A DNA stretch of 64,000 nucleotides from Macrobrachium rosenbergii (lineage: Eukaryota; Arthropoda; Malacostraca; Decapoda; Palaemonidae). Location of the stretch: positions 55,565,087 through 55,629,086 of the forward strand of contig NC_089763.1 in assembly GCF_040412425.1 (NCBI RefSeq). The letters are read 5' to 3'. The notes beneath the pieces were generated by a model. The model was given only the letters and a program-made list of their open reading frames with translations, was not told the origin of the DNA and did no database searches. The position numbers were made by a program, and so were the translations under genes. Below, in pieces: positions 31,129-44,499 of this stretch (positions within the stretch are counted from its first letter, which is position 1; every line of letters begins with the position of its first letter).

Positions 31129-33812
31129 TATGCATCTGTTCGGTCATGTATACCCTTTGTGTATTTACACATGCACAAGCAGTGACGCACTTTGAGGCAT
31201 ACTGTAAAACAATTCATAATTACAATTTGTTAATCATAAATTTATCTGATGAAAGCAAGCAAAAATATGGACAATGACAGTCACATACTCACTGGAAATC
31301 ACTGGAGATCTTAGTACGGGCTTGTGAACCATTTGGACTAGTATTTGACTTTTATTATAGTTTCTAGTCCTTCTCTAGTTTATTGATAGTCACTGGCAGA
31401 AGAAAGGTTTCAATTCCTTCAGTTCTCGGGGGTTCAGTTTTGGTCAGTTTACTGTGCTAGGCCATTAACGCTGATACTTTTCATAAAATTTCCGGTGTTT
31501 GCATGCACTCCCACCAACTTAGTCATATTGTTTGTTCTGGCCATATTTGCTATTTGTCTTTACAAATGTGGTTCCCTGGTACTGTCCCAAGATATTAATT
31601 ATAGTTTAAGGCTATTCCATTACCAGTCTCATTTGGAAAGAATTGGGTAAACCCTCCCACTTTCTGTTTTTGGGTGTCTTACAAGTCATACTACAACCTC
31701 ACAAGGTATCAAGGTTTGGAGCTCCTTTTATTGGCAGGTTTTGGGGGTATGTTATAAAGCCTCCATCTAGCAGTTCTTACAGAGAGATGTCGTCACCATA
31801 GATTCAGTGATCTCTTAGTTTGATTTAACTTTTCAACTTAAGTTTGATATGAACTAATTGTTTTCTTTACTTGTCTTATTTTATTATAAATGGCACTATC
31901 ACACACATGAAATTTTTTTAGCTGATTAGGAACTATGGTTGTATTTTGATGTCATAAGTAGCCAAAAGTCTGTGAGACACTGGGATTGCTAGGGTATGGC
32001 CAGGTAGGAAAAGTAGCCCAGCCACATCTGTTTAACCATTTGAATCTTCCCCTTAACATTAATTTCTTGTTTATAGTTTTGCGTGAAACCTGTCATTTAC
32101 TGTAGGATCACAATGGCAGCTTTAGCGCAGTGGATGGTTGGTTCAAAGAGGCTGGTTAGTCAAAATCGCGGTCTAGACCATGGTCTAAATTAAGCCAGTA
32201 AAGTGACTGCTGACTAAATATGCCCTATGCCAACCACTTGCGCGGAAACTGAGGTTTGGCATGCAAGTAAAAAATTATGCCACATCTTTGTTTTTTTTTT
32301 AAGTGAAGTTTTTAATGAAAACATCTTAATTCAAATGTGTTTTATGTCAGTTTCATTAAACTTATGGCTATACTTTAGAAAACTTTAACTTGTGTAGGCT
32401 CTCGTGAGCCCACAGCTTTGTCAAGCAATGAGCATATGTCAAGAAGGGAATTCCTTATTTGCCCCAACCTAGCGATCTTAGCGTCTGACAGACTATTATT
32501 AGGAGACCACCAGTAGTCCCAAAATTTAGGTTTTATTGTAATTCCCTTCGTATGTACTCTGTTTTTTCATAATTGAAGCAATGACTTTCTGTTAAAGTTA
32601 AAAACCAAAAGTTAAACACTCCTATAAATAGATATAAAATTGTTTATAATAGGAGAAAAATAGTAGATAGTCTTAAAGTGTTTATTGCTATTAAGTGAGA
32701 ATGTTTAAAAGATGAGTTAATTTAACTTTAGTGCAAACTTGCAATGAATTCTCGTGTTTTACCATGGAGACTTACTTCAGGCTGCAGGAGCCGTCAAGGA
32801 ATATGTTGGTGTGTAGTATATTATACATATAATATATATTTATAAATCACATATTTCTGAATGTGACCTTGAGCTTAAGAGCAAAGTCCTTGTGAGGTTT
32901 TGCCACGTAAGTAGAAACAGGAAGTAGGGAGGGGTACCACCCAGTTTCAAGGAGGCTGGAAGTCGAATAACCTAAAATGTAACTGACATCTCGGGCCAGC
33001 ACAAAATATATTTAATTAATAGTGTCGACGTTTACGGCTAAAGAGAATAACCTGAAAAGATAGTAAACAAAAAGGTGAGACAGCGGAAGAAATAATGAAA
33101 ATTTCCCACACATAATCTATGCATGAGTGTAGTACAGATAAGAAGGAGTGCTTGATAGTTGTGTGCAGTGAGCTGGCAGACCTATTGATTATTTTATGGC
33201 TAAGCCCCTCCCTTCCAATCATTCTGATTCATTTTTATTGTTTTCTTCTGACGAGGGCTAGAAAACACCACTGGATTACCGGTTCATTGACAGTTCATCT
33301 TAAGATATAAAATTCTGGCGGAAATGTTTAAATGATGAAAAAGTACAGAACTTGTACAAAATAGAGGTAAGGGGGCTTGACGCATTGTTGATGAGGCCAC
33401 TGTGGTGTAGTATGTGGTAAACTTGTGGGAATAGGTAGTCAACATAAATTTAACAGTGACTTTTTTTTTGTTGGCCTTTTTTTACCTCGAAGATCACACC
33501 ATTTTAAGAGAAACCACAGCTAAAAAAAAAAAAAAAAAATCAATCATTCGTATTGACCATTGGAATTGAAACATCTTCTCTTTGGTTATGGCAGTTTAAT
33601 ACTTACATCTTCCTACAAAGGGTTTTGATGTACCCTTTTCCTCCAAGGAAGTGCCCAAAGTATCCTTTGAACCGTCAACGAATGTGAAATTCGCCCAAGG
33701 CATCAGTTGCGGCTGTGTCGTCTGGCGCATTTTCCCACCGGAAGAAAAAGTTTGCTTCGTGATAACACTAACTTGGGTTGATTATTCTGGTTTTTGTCTG
33801 AGGAGAGTCTGA

Positions 33813-33813
<1 letters not shown>
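31129..33813. other. Gene-free DNA
   Basis: No gene recognised over about 2.7 kb. Features seen are a short poly-T near 32290, a poly-A run of about 18 at 33521-33539, and two short ORFs near 33016-33310 on opposite strands with no motif. Confidence 0.4.

Positions 33814-33907
<94 letters not shown>
33814..33907. repeat. (TA)n microsatellite
   Basis: About 94 bp of TA ending in TTTATTTATTTA. Confidence 0.96.
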
Positions 33908-33910
<3 letters not shown>

Positions 33911-34383
33911 TTATTTAATGTACATTCTCTCCTGAGTTATGTTGATTTCAAGTATTGCGTCAATTAAAGTAGATATTGAGATAATGGTAATACTTTCCGG
34001 AAACTTCGCAGTTCTTAAGGATAGAATAGCTTTGGTTATTTGGTCCCCTGTAGAATTTCGTTTGCGACTTGTAGTAAATTCTGTATATTAGCTTTATGAT
34101 ACATTTAAAAATGAGATTGTAGGTTTAGAAAGTCAGTTTGAGTAATTATAAATCAATTATGAACGAGAAAGAAAAAACCAAGTCCATACAATAGCTAATC
34201 CATTTTTCATGTTGGTGGCGTTTAGGCCAATTTTTCGCACCTTTTCTTCAAAGATTAGGGTTACGGCTTCAAATTTGACTAAATCGTCAATAACGTAGCC
34301 ACTGCAAGAAAAGGGCAAAAATTAATACCCTAAAAATGTTGCAATTTATTCCAACATATTTACATTTTAACAAGCTTTGTCTG

Positions 34384-34780
34384 TTAGTTTTCTGTGGAAG
34401 AAAACTATTGTGCCGGCTTTGTCTCTCCGTCCGCACTTTTTTCTGTAGTGCTTTTTCTGTCCGCTCTTTTTCTTTCCGCCCTCAGATCTTAAAAACTATT
34501 GAGGCTAGAGGGCTGCAAATTGATATGTTGATCATCCAACTCCACTCATCAAACATACCAAATTGCAGCCCTCTAGCCTCAGTAGTTTTCATTTGATTTG
34601 AGGTTAAAGTTAGCCATAATCGTGCTTCTGGCAACGATATAGGATAGGCCACCACCGAGCCCTGATTAAAGTTTCATGGGCCGTGGCCCATACAGCATTA
34701 TACCCAGACCACCGAAAGATAGATCTATTTTTGGTGGTCTTAATTATACGCTGTAGCGGTTTTCGGCGCGTTTTTACTTG
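34384..34780 (-). mobile_element. Foldback element, copy 4 (inverted)
   Basis: Minus-strand member of the family at 23582, 24757 and 28311. Its central hairpin arms are at about 34491-34535 and 34549-34589. Its outer end carries the CGGCGCG and TTTTTACTTG remnants of the 5' hairpin. An extra segment of about 40 bp (near 34700-34745) has the self-complementary pair AGACCACC and GGTGGTCT, not seen in the other copies. Confidence 0.85.
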
Positions 34781-35690
34781 TTCTATATGTAAAAAGTAAA
34801 ATTGTCATTATAAATTTTATTGTACTCTATCAGTAAATAGGTCCATATAAAGTGCATTGTACGCACATTTCTGCTATTTACAAATATTTTCGTAATAAAT
34901 CAAAAGGAAAGGAAGTACACGGACTGAACTTTAGAAAATAAGTTTTGCCAAGTTTAGCACATGATTACATAGGAGTTAGCGTGGTTATAATAGCAACAGC
35001 AGCTGCAGCAGCAGCAGCTTGGGCTGTGATAATGGACATGCAGTCGCCAATAACTCCCTTCGGAACCCCATCGCGTTGCTGGCGAAACTGGGGTAAAATT
35101 TCCTTTCTTTCAAGAAACTTGCTTTCACAGAGCGATGAGACAATGCTTTTATCAAAAGCCATTTTTTTTCTGATTCCTTTTCTAATAGCTTGTCCTCATG
35201 TTGTCTAGAACTGGAGAAAGTTCCCAGCAGGGGTAGAGTAAACATTGATTTCATAGTAAATTGTCTGCGCTAGCAGAAATGTATGCAAACATCATCACAT
35301 TACCCTCACGATAACCATCCACATAGTTCTGGTTACACGTTCACCACTGCAGTTCTTCAAAGGGAACGTGTGTTCTGAAAATAAACCTGCATTCATCTAC
35401 ATACATTCGATGAACCTGTAATCCTCTTTCACATATGTATAAATTGTTCGTATAATCTTCTTTGTTGTTTCATTTCTTCAGAGCTCCTTGAGTGCTGTTT
35501 ATTTCTTCTAGAGCCACAGTATAGGCGTAGCGTTAATCACTATCAAGCTTCTTACGCCGACCAGTTGCGTTCCTTCCAGCTCTCAAAGGCATGCATGTAC
35601 GTGCTTACATATTTTCAAAATTTCATTATGCATTCATCATTTAATCCCAGTGATTAGCCTATGGCTTAGACCTGGTACTCCATTTCATTT
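34781..35690. other. Gene-free DNA
   Basis: A short CAG-like tract (34998-35022) gives a poly-alanine peptide in one frame. Nothing else is supported. Confidence 0.4.
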
Positions 35691-35748
35691 TAATCCTTCG
35701 GGCCAGCCCTGTGAGAGCTGTTAATCAGCTCAGTGGTCCGGTTAAACT
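35691..35748 (+). mobile_element. 5'-truncated tRNA-SINE tail
   Basis: Matches the 3' 58 bases of the SINE at 7161-7437 (TAATCCTTCGGGCCAGCCCT, then CAGCTCAGTGGTC and GGTTAAACT). It runs straight into an AAT array at 35751, which may be its tail. Confidence 0.85.
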
Positions 35749-35750
35749 AT

Positions 35751-35751
35751 T

Positions 35752-35824
<73 letters not shown>
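35751..35824. repeat. (AAT)n microsatellite
   Basis: About 24 AAT units immediately after the SINE fragment. Confidence 0.96.
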
Positions 35825-35826
<2 letters not shown>

Positions 35827-36995
35827 CAGTGGATTAAGCGGTTGTTCTTTAAACTGCTGATCCGAGGACCAGCGCTATGTCATATTCATTTTCAGAGACT
35901 TGTCAACTAAACAAAGGTTTTTGCTTCTAACACTGAGTGTCTTACTGCTTACTGCGTAGTGAAGTAGAAAACCCAAAGTTGAGATTATTTGTAGTAAAAT
36001 CCAAATTTGTAAAAAAATTTTCGGGTTATTTTATAAATGATTGAGCGCCGTTATAATTCTGATAAATCATGAGTATTTGCACCATCGTTAATAGTTATTT
36101 GGTGTGACAGGGTGTCAAGAAAATTCGCTATTATGTGATGAGTGTTTGAAACATTTGTAAATGCTGGTAATTTACACTCTTGAGCTGTTATCGTTTATGC
36201 GGGTTGATAGATTAGAGAAATGTCAAAACATTTTTCAGAAGTCTTGCAGTATTTTTATTACCCTCTTTGTCTAACGACGAAGCTTTATGGTTAGTGACTG
36301 ACTGTCACTATGCTCAGAAAGGATCAGTTTCAGTCAAACTTGGCGCAAAGCATCCTTGGGTTAAGGTCATTAAAATATGTTCAAAACCCCTTCCGTTGCA
36401 AGGTACTCAAGAAATAATAAAGATAGGGGAAACCAAATAAGAACCATCTTGCTTACAACTTCCGGTCAAGAAATGACATAATTTACTTGAAAACTTCCGT
36501 CCTCGGAGATTGGTACCATACTGGGTGTCTTAAAATTCTACATATAAATATTAAAAGAAAAAAAAGCTTATACTGGAGGTTCAAGTTTGTTCAAATCATG
36601 GCCCTTAGGCCTAAAGAGGTACTGCAGTAGGGTTAAGGGTATGCATTTTTATGCCTAGTAAGATACAGGGAAGATCTTAATCGTGCTTATAAGTACAGTA
36701 AGGTTGCTCAGGTGAGAACTATTGCCCATGCGTTTCTTGTTATTGTTCTGACAGTTATAGTTACTACAGTGAATTTTGCTTACTTGGAACATTTCTTCAC
36801 TGGTATTGACCCCTTCTCGGACATTCATGGAGTGATAGGAAGATATATCTGTCAATAGAGAAAGGAATAGCTGTCGAGAGATGGAAAGGGGTTGTGTTAT
36901 GTAAAGACAAAAGGGTGGGAATGTGTTACATCAGCACACCTGATCCCCTTCTCAAATCGTGAGGATCAACAGGATCAGCCTTGATCCTTTGTATT

Positions 36996-36998
<3 letters not shown>
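35825..36998. other. Gene-free DNA
   Basis: No recognisable gene or repeat family. Confidence 0.4.
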
Positions 36999-37034
<36 letters not shown>

Positions 37035-37050
37035 CCTCTCTCTCTCTCTT
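36999..37050. repeat. (CT)n microsatellite
   Basis: CT array with a CCCTCC interruption. Confidence 0.95.
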
Positions 37051-37600
37051 AATGCGTGACTCCTTTTGATTTCTCCTTGGCTATTGTTTGTTCAACGTAC
37101 AAACGATATGTGTGTTCATCAATTTTGTTTCAACAAGCTATGAGTAACTATTGCCACGAAGTTTATTGCGGATTTTTGCTATATTTTAGAGTTAATCGCA
37201 GGCTCAGGCTATATTTTGGATCTGTTACTAACTCCAACTAGTCGTGATAACTAATCTCTTGTTGATTAGTTTGTCTAGCTGAACTTGGATGGGTCAATTG
37301 ATTGGCATCTGTGTGAGTGGTGTTTAAAAATTATTTCGTTAAAATTCTGATTGATCCTGGATGAATTTGACGCTTGTGTTGGGAGGAAACAAGCTTTGAT
37401 TGCTTCGGGGATATCAGAGATAGCTGCGGCACAGCGGGGATGCGTAGATCTTTTTAGAAGGATTTCTCCCCTGATTTTCTCATAAAATTTTGGTAAATGG
37501 CAAATATCATTGTGTCTAATAATTTCCAAGGAGTAAGGAGCATTTCATTTCGGGCTCTTCTAATTTCGTTTCTTTCAGGATATGAAAAGCTACAAGGTAA

Positions 37601-37603
<3 letters not shown>

Positions 37604-37671
<68 letters not shown>
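37604..37671. repeat. (CT)n microsatellite
   Basis: About 34 CT units. Confidence 0.97.
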
Positions 37672-37673
<2 letters not shown>

Positions 37674-39496
37674 ATAAAAAAAAAGTAAATAAGTTTTGAA
37701 AATCTGGATGACGTTCTGATTTACTCTGTCGTTTTATTGACACATCAGTTCGTCATCTCAAAGACGTAAGGAATACTTAATGCCCCTTAGAGGACGAGAA
37801 ATTTTAATGGTGTGGATTTTGGTTTATATTTCGAATACCTGGAAAGATGTCTTCTTAGCACTTATAGACTGTGATTGCACTTTTTGGGTTGGCTCATGTA
37901 CATGTCATTTTGAATTAGGAGCTTTATTTCATGGGAAGAATTTGTCATTTGCATGGTGAGTAATGTGGCTTGAAGTTGATTTATGCTACCATAGCTCTCA
38001 GTTGTAATTCCTGTAAGGCCATAATCGCTTCGTTGGCCATTCTGTCAGCACCTGTTATCATGTAGTCAGTTTACTTGTTATTGTATTTAATAATGACCTT
38101 TTTGTATAACATATTCTAAGAAGTAGACTGACTATGAGAGTAACGTAAAGTACTTTTACATAAACTGTTCGTTTGGTTACGAAGTGTGTCCCCATTTGTG
38201 ATTAAATGTATATATTTTATAAACAAAGAGCGGAGCTAGTCTCGTTCGGTTTATGGATTTCAGGTTTTATTCCTTTGCAATGAATTTATTGTTATCCGAT
38301 GCTCAACACCTCTTATTTGCTTGGTTTTAGTATAAGAAACTAGTTAACGTTCTCTTTACGCCGCTCATTCACCAATATAATTATAAATCAAAATTTATAT
38401 ATAAGACATTTTTTATCTGTTTGATCTTCATTGCGAAAAATGTTTGTCATGTGTAGCTTTTAACAGCCGATACATTGACGTAATACAGTGGCGGGCCTTC
38501 ACAAAATTAAAGCTATCAGAACCGAACTTTTTTTTTTATTTGTTCTTTGTCTTTAGTCATTCACAGCATTAAAGTAGTTTATTGCATCAGAAAAATATTT
38601 TTACAGTGATAATTGCACTTATTAAACTCATGCCTTTCCTCGAAACCATTCGCTTTCTCACCAACTGTCCCTTCATTTACTTAACAGTTTGTAAGTCGAC
38701 AAGTTGGTACGCACTTACCAAATTGTTTTGAAAGCAGTTGAATGAAATAGGAGAAATAGATTTTGTTATTAGTATATTTTTGAATGCAACTCTTCTCAGG
38801 AATGCCCGGAATTGTAACTGTTTCCTTTAAATCAAAAGCTCGTGAAACCACAGTATTCGCCACGTGGGGATTCGTTTTAACTTGATAGACTATGCTGTAT
38901 CGTTTCAAGGAGAAAGAGTAAAAGGCAGCATCACCTAGCGCTTTCACGGTACAGTACAAATTGAATGGCAGTTGAGAGGCTTCAAAAAGTAATAGCGAAC
39001 ATATAAATAAAACTGCAAATGAAAAGAAAGAGCAAGCGGCAGCCAGTCAGTATAGTTCAACAAGCAAACAATCCACAGCTAAAGAAATTTCACTTAATGA
39101 AAAGTGGTCCCAAAAACAAAACAGCTTAAAAGTCGTTACATAATTTGAATTGTTGAACGATACCCTAATTAAATTAATCCAATTTGTATCGACCCTTGCT
39201 GATACTAAAAATACAGATTGACTTTAGCTTCATTACACTTGATACTATAATCAGCCTTTAGTAGAAAAAGTGTTGTATATTTCCGGCACGTACACAATAC
39301 ATACATTGATTAATCCTGGCAGCTAACATTTTACAACTTGGGCTGACATATTTATTATAACACTTTTCACATGCCATGAGAGTTCTTTATTGTAGATCAC
39401 CTGTACTACAAGTTGCTCGTAAAGCACTTTTAATATCGCAAATCTTTAAAGATGTTTTAAGGGATTAGTTATCCCATTTGATGGGCTAATGCAACA

Positions 39497-39498
<2 letters not shown>
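37672..39498. other. Gene-free DNA
   Basis: No supported gene. One minus ORF at 38681-38959 has no recognised motif. Confidence 0.4.

Positions 39499-39557
<59 letters not shown>
39499..39557. repeat. (CT)n microsatellite with GT tail
   Basis: About 29 CT units followed by GTGTGTG and irregular GTG steps. Confidence 0.96.
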
Positions 39558-39560
<3 letters not shown>

Positions 39561-42500
39561 TGTGTGCGCACGTCAGTGTGTATGTGAGTGCGTGTAATGG
39601 TTCCCAGTCTGTTATATATTATGTTGTTTTACGAGGAAAGACACATAAATGATGCATCTAGATAATGAAAAGTCATATCATTATTTTCGTTACATCGTGT
39701 CCCGCCAAAAGTTACGTCTTTTCTCGTTGGTTTATCTAATTACATATTCTGGACCCACGGTGCCCCTCGTCCTTATTTTATTAGACAACGTTAATCGCCA
39801 CCTGCTCCGTTTGTTGTTATTACAACTGACGTGGCCATTGAACAAAACGTAAAGTCCATTTCTGAAATTTTATAGCCGCGTTTGGAGTCTGATAATGTCT
39901 ATTTTTATCGCTTTAATTATACTCGACGTATCCGTTTAGTGTATTAGTGGAGCCAAAAAGTCTCGCACTATTCATAGAGCATAATCATCTCACATTGCAT
40001 TCCGGGAGGGAATTTCAATGAAAATATCTACGGGAATCACACGAATAGTTTCAATCGAACTAACTTGGGAGGTTATATCGGCCTGGGGGGAAACTCTACG
40101 GGATACAGACAATTCTTCTCCCACAAACTACCAGACAATCGAAAGGTTTATTGGGAAATGCACGATAACAAGGCTGTCGTGAAGTATGAAACCAGTGATA
40201 GGGAGTGCAATAATAAAATACCATGTAGGATTATAATTCTACTTGCTTTATTTGAACTTTTAAATCTTGATAAATCTTAAATTCCAAGGACTATGCAAGA
40301 AATTTTACATTCGATAAGTAAGAAATTGATAACGCCATGCGCTGTTCTTAGAATTCTCCATTTTATATTTTACGGATATGACTTAAGGAAATATACAACA
40401 GGATCTCTGAGATACATTAGGATTTTAACTCTTAGGAAAAATGTTCCATACAGTCAGAAATGTGTATTATGAACCCTCTTTTATAGGAAGTCCATTTTAT
40501 TTGAATAGAAACAAGGACATTTCGGCAAGAAGGAATGCTTCGAGAAATTATTTGGTAGTAGAAGCAATGTGTGTGTGTGTGCATTTTTGTGCGTACGTAT
40601 GCATGTGTAGACAGATAGTTAGACTGGAAAGATATGTCACTGTCTCTAACGGGAGGTGGGTAACCTATTCACCAATTCTCTTACGTCCTTATCTCTCACC
40701 ATTCCAGTTCTTGTCCTACAAAAATAATTTATTTCAGCAAATTATTTCCTTCAGTTGCATGCATCTTCAAAACTTCACTTTCATAAAGGATAGTTTGCTC
40801 AAAAGTCCTTTCATATATTCACTTTAATTTCCATTGACACTCCAAGGCTTATCTCTGTTTTTCTCTGCACACCCTCCTACCTGTCTTGCTTCACCTGTTC
40901 TGTTACTTGTGGCTTCTCTCATCATCAGTTATATTTACTCCCAAATGCCATCCATGTTACTGAAGCATTTATTTCACATTCCATTTATCCTCATAGCTTT
41001 GCCCGTGCTCAGATACATTTATCTTTGATTTTTTCGCCATGCAAACACTTTAAAACTTCTTTCCCTGAGTTTGTGTGTAAATGTATAACACTTTTGTGTT
41101 TACATGTTACTGAAATACACTTCAAACTTAACTTCAAAGGATGTTTAGCATTATTTAACTATAAATACAGATTACTGGCGTCCTAAAACTTCGCATACAT
41201 ATGAAGAAAGCGTTGGTGATGTATATTCGACGGTGTATAGCGGCGCCACTTGTCAAAAAAAAAAAAAAAAGCCTTGCCAATCTGGAGGCCTATTTTTTTA
41301 AATCTTCATGCGAGGAGGGATTTGTCTACCATTTGTTTTGAAATGTTGTGGTGTGAGTTAAATTTTCAAGAATCCCACATTTACTTTTGAAACTCTTATA
41401 GGTATTTTAAATGGTTTCAGAATTCTGTTAAAAGCGACGATCATTTATACATACACACACACACACACACACAAATCATGATTTTGTATGGAACTGGTGA
41501 CTTTCAGATTTCCTGAAATTCATATCACGTATGATAATCAGGAAAGATGTTAAAGGAATCAAGATATAAAACGGAATGTAATACTAACTCATTACGTCAA
41601 AATATATCAGGAGCATTATATTTTTATTAGTTATCAAAATAATTTCAAAGTGACTAAAGAAAAAAAAATCACGATTATTCCTCCAGGCTCGAAGTTAACA
41701 TAGACTCGCATTTTCAGGAAGACGTCATCATGTATGTTGATGAACTCGTTATATCTTCAAATTTCTCCTACTCTCTAGTCATCGCAGGTTTCCTCCTGTA
41801 AATTCTTTTGTTTTCAGAATTTCTTCGTATTTCCTCAGGATTCGTGTTTTTGCTGTTTTTATTCCTGGATTTCTGCGAAGACTTGGAAATAAACGATTAA
41901 CATTTCTAACATATATGTTATCTAAAAGTGCTGGGTCTTGACGTTAGGTATTTCTTCAATATTGTCAAGACGTTGAAATGGTTGTGAAGTTTTAGTTGTA
42001 TCTCGAACGACAGCGTTATTGAGGCTTGCAAATGGTATCAGTTTCTAGGTTTACTTATGAAATCGAAGTGTCAGTACGAATGCAATAAATATAAGTTTTA
42101 GCATTTTTATTTGTATGATGCCTTGGAGCTTTAGTAAAAAGGACTAAAGGGGCAATTTAGACGTATTCCGGTATACATATTATATTGTGTACCATATTTA
42201 GCAAGGTTTCTAATTTGAACGAATAATTGAAAAGTATAATGGGTTAATTCTTTAGATATAAAAGTTTATCACCACGCTTCATTCACATTCCCATTCGTTG
42301 AATCTAGATTTTATGTATATTAGTTTCCCAGGTGTCTCTTAGAAATAGGTATTCTGCTACACATCTATTTTCTCTAAGACGAATAAAGAAGAAATTGGTG
42401 GAATGTATCATGGTGGTTTTTTTTTTTTTTTTTTTTGCCCCAAAAGAAGCTATATAAAAAAAGTAATGAAAGTCCGTCTGGAATTTTTCAACGTAGTTCT

Positions 42501-43350
42501 AATCGGCAAGTTGAAGGGCAGTGGCATTAACAAGTACGTTGTACAAGAAGCTTCTTTACGGAAATATTAAGTGGGCCATAACGCTGTCACCAACGATAGC
42601 AACAGTAACAGCAAATCAGGTGAAAAGATCCGACTCTGGTATGGCTGATGTAGTCCCAAATTGCAGGAAGTATTGATTGCAAGAATTATGGCCACTCTCT
42701 AATGGAAGACTTTCATAATCACGAACGATAGATGAATAATTCTCCCATGTAAGTTGATTACGCCACTGGATACAGTGCTTCTCTGCCTCAACCCCATTCC
42801 CGATTCCCCATTCATCCGGGGCCCTGATCCTCGTCGATTTAAGGCTTCATTCGTCCCGTCTGCCTGATAATTAGATTTACAGGTACCATTCTGGATACGG
42901 CGTGCTTGCTCATGCTTAATGCGATGAAAAAGGATCATAACCGATAACATCTCGAAGGTGAACAACCACAGGAAATCCCGGCAGACAAAAGAAAAATAAA
43001 TAAAAAATAAATAAAAAAGACAGCGTCGGAGACAGGTAAGTAGGCACAATGAGAGTAGAGGCAGAAATAGCGAATGCCATAATTGGTCACGTGACGGGGA
43101 ACATTATGAGATTAAAACTCCGCCCGCTGTCATCCGGTCATAAGGTCGGAGCAAGTTTGGGAGGGGTGATTGAGGAAAGGGTCTGGCCAGATTACAGCTG
43201 GCCATCTTGGTTTCATCCAGAACGAATAGGCGTAAGCTGTCCCTTTTCTTTCTCGACCTTTCTCGTTTGATTACATTTAAAAGACCAGAAGGGTTCCACA
43301 GTGCACTGGTTTTATGGACCGGCAGAGGATATATTTATCCAAGAGTGTGT
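39558..43350. other. Gene-free DNA with unrecognised short ORFs
   Basis: Plus ORFs at 40065-40280 and 40441-40827 (128 codons) and a minus ORF at 42699-43049 (116 codons) have no recognised domain. Low-complexity marks are a CA run at 41452-41473, a poly-A run near 41257-41270 and a poly-T run near 42415-42436. Confidence 0.35.
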
Positions 43351-43383
43351 GCGTGTGTGTGTGTGTGTGTGTTTGTATATACA

Positions 43384-43453
<70 letters not shown>
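43351..43453. repeat. (GT)n then (TA)n array
   Basis: A GT run of about 22 bp, a short spacer, then about 64 bp of TA. Confidence 0.95.
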
Positions 43454-43456
<3 letters not shown>

Positions 43457-43513
43457 AATGTGCAATTGACATCTGCAAGAGGAAGTACAGCTCCACTCAG
43501 TTTTCAAATTCAG

Positions 43514-44145
43514 TTAAATCAAGTAAAGTACAGAGGGCAAGACGAACACAAGACCACCCAGAACCGAGAAGCTAGGGACATTCAACTCAACCCTGTCATT
43601 AGCATCCGCTAATGTTCTTGGAGCCTTCATGACAACTTCACCCCTCTTCTTCACTGAGCCTATAATCCCACCCTTGTCACCTGTTGATTTCCCCTGGGCT
43701 TTCGTATTCTCCTTAATTCCAGCACTGTCTGTGTGCCACGAAAACATGGAAGCTGGTAAGTAACGGTTGAACACTGCACGCAACTCAAAGGACTTGGCGA
43801 CTGGACAGAAATTATATAAAGGCCTTGACCCATGGAAACGGGAATTCGCTGGTAGCCAGCCTGAGAGTAGCTTCCTTGACAGGTTGGTCCCCGACCACCC
43901 TTCCCTCTCTGACATTGTATCTCTTTGTTGTGCAATAGTCCCCACCAAGTTCCTTGCCTAATTGTAAAGCCTGGCCTACGTTTATCAAGACAGCACATCC
44001 TACAGGAAAGGTATAGTCTGGATTTTGGAGTTGTTACTGCACCCAGTCTTCCACCATAATTTTCATTCTGTCTGATTTTCTGCCCCATGGAGCTCTGAGA
44101 TAATAGTGAAGTTTTAACATTTTCATTTTCGAGTAACATAAGCAA
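43514..44145 (-). other. Unrecognised overlapping open segments
   Basis: Two minus-strand frames stay open together for over 400 bp (43514-43948 and 43660-44145), unusual in this AT-rich window. The local composition is more balanced than its surroundings. The first frame has GTNLSRKLLSGWLPANSRFHG and similar normal-looking peptide. I recognise no domain. It may be part of a retroelement together with the RNase H-like segment just upstream on this strand. Confidence 0.25.
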
Positions 44146-44184
44146 TTCAAAACCTTGCTATTTCATATTACTCCCTCTCAGCCT

Positions 44185-44499
44185 TCAGCATTCCCTAAGT
44201 GACTTAGAAAGTGCTTTCTTAACATCAAAGTGACAGTAAGTTTGTCTTGCAGAATAGGCGTTTGCCGCTGTGTCCGCCTGTTTGCCCACAGTGCCAATTC
44301 CTTTATTCCCAATGTTGAGGATCACTTCAAGATTCATTCCTGAAGAACTTAAATGCCTATGTGGCAGAATCTGTGTATTTTTGTAATCTAGAGGTTTTCC
44401 CTTGGTAATATTATTGCTAGATATAGCTAACTCTATAATTAAGAATTTTACCATAAATCGTAATTCTTTTAGAGTGGCACTTTGCTGTGTGAGTAACAT
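44185..44499 (-). pseudogene. Possible LINE RNase H relict
   Basis: The C-terminal half of this 104-codon frame reads NKGIGTVGKQADTAANAYS, then DVKKALSKS. This parallels the end of the RNase H domain in I-group and jockey-group LINEs (SHVGI.GNE.AD.AAK.A, then a D.K..I segment). The conserved aspartate of the AD pair is kept, while the SHVGI histidine is replaced. The N-terminal half is not clearly related. This is a weak match from pattern only. Confidence 0.4.

Noticed and set aside
34945..35254. Poly-alanine or poly-leucine ORFs near 35000
   Set aside because: They come from a short CAG-like tract read in different frames on both strands, with no conserved context.
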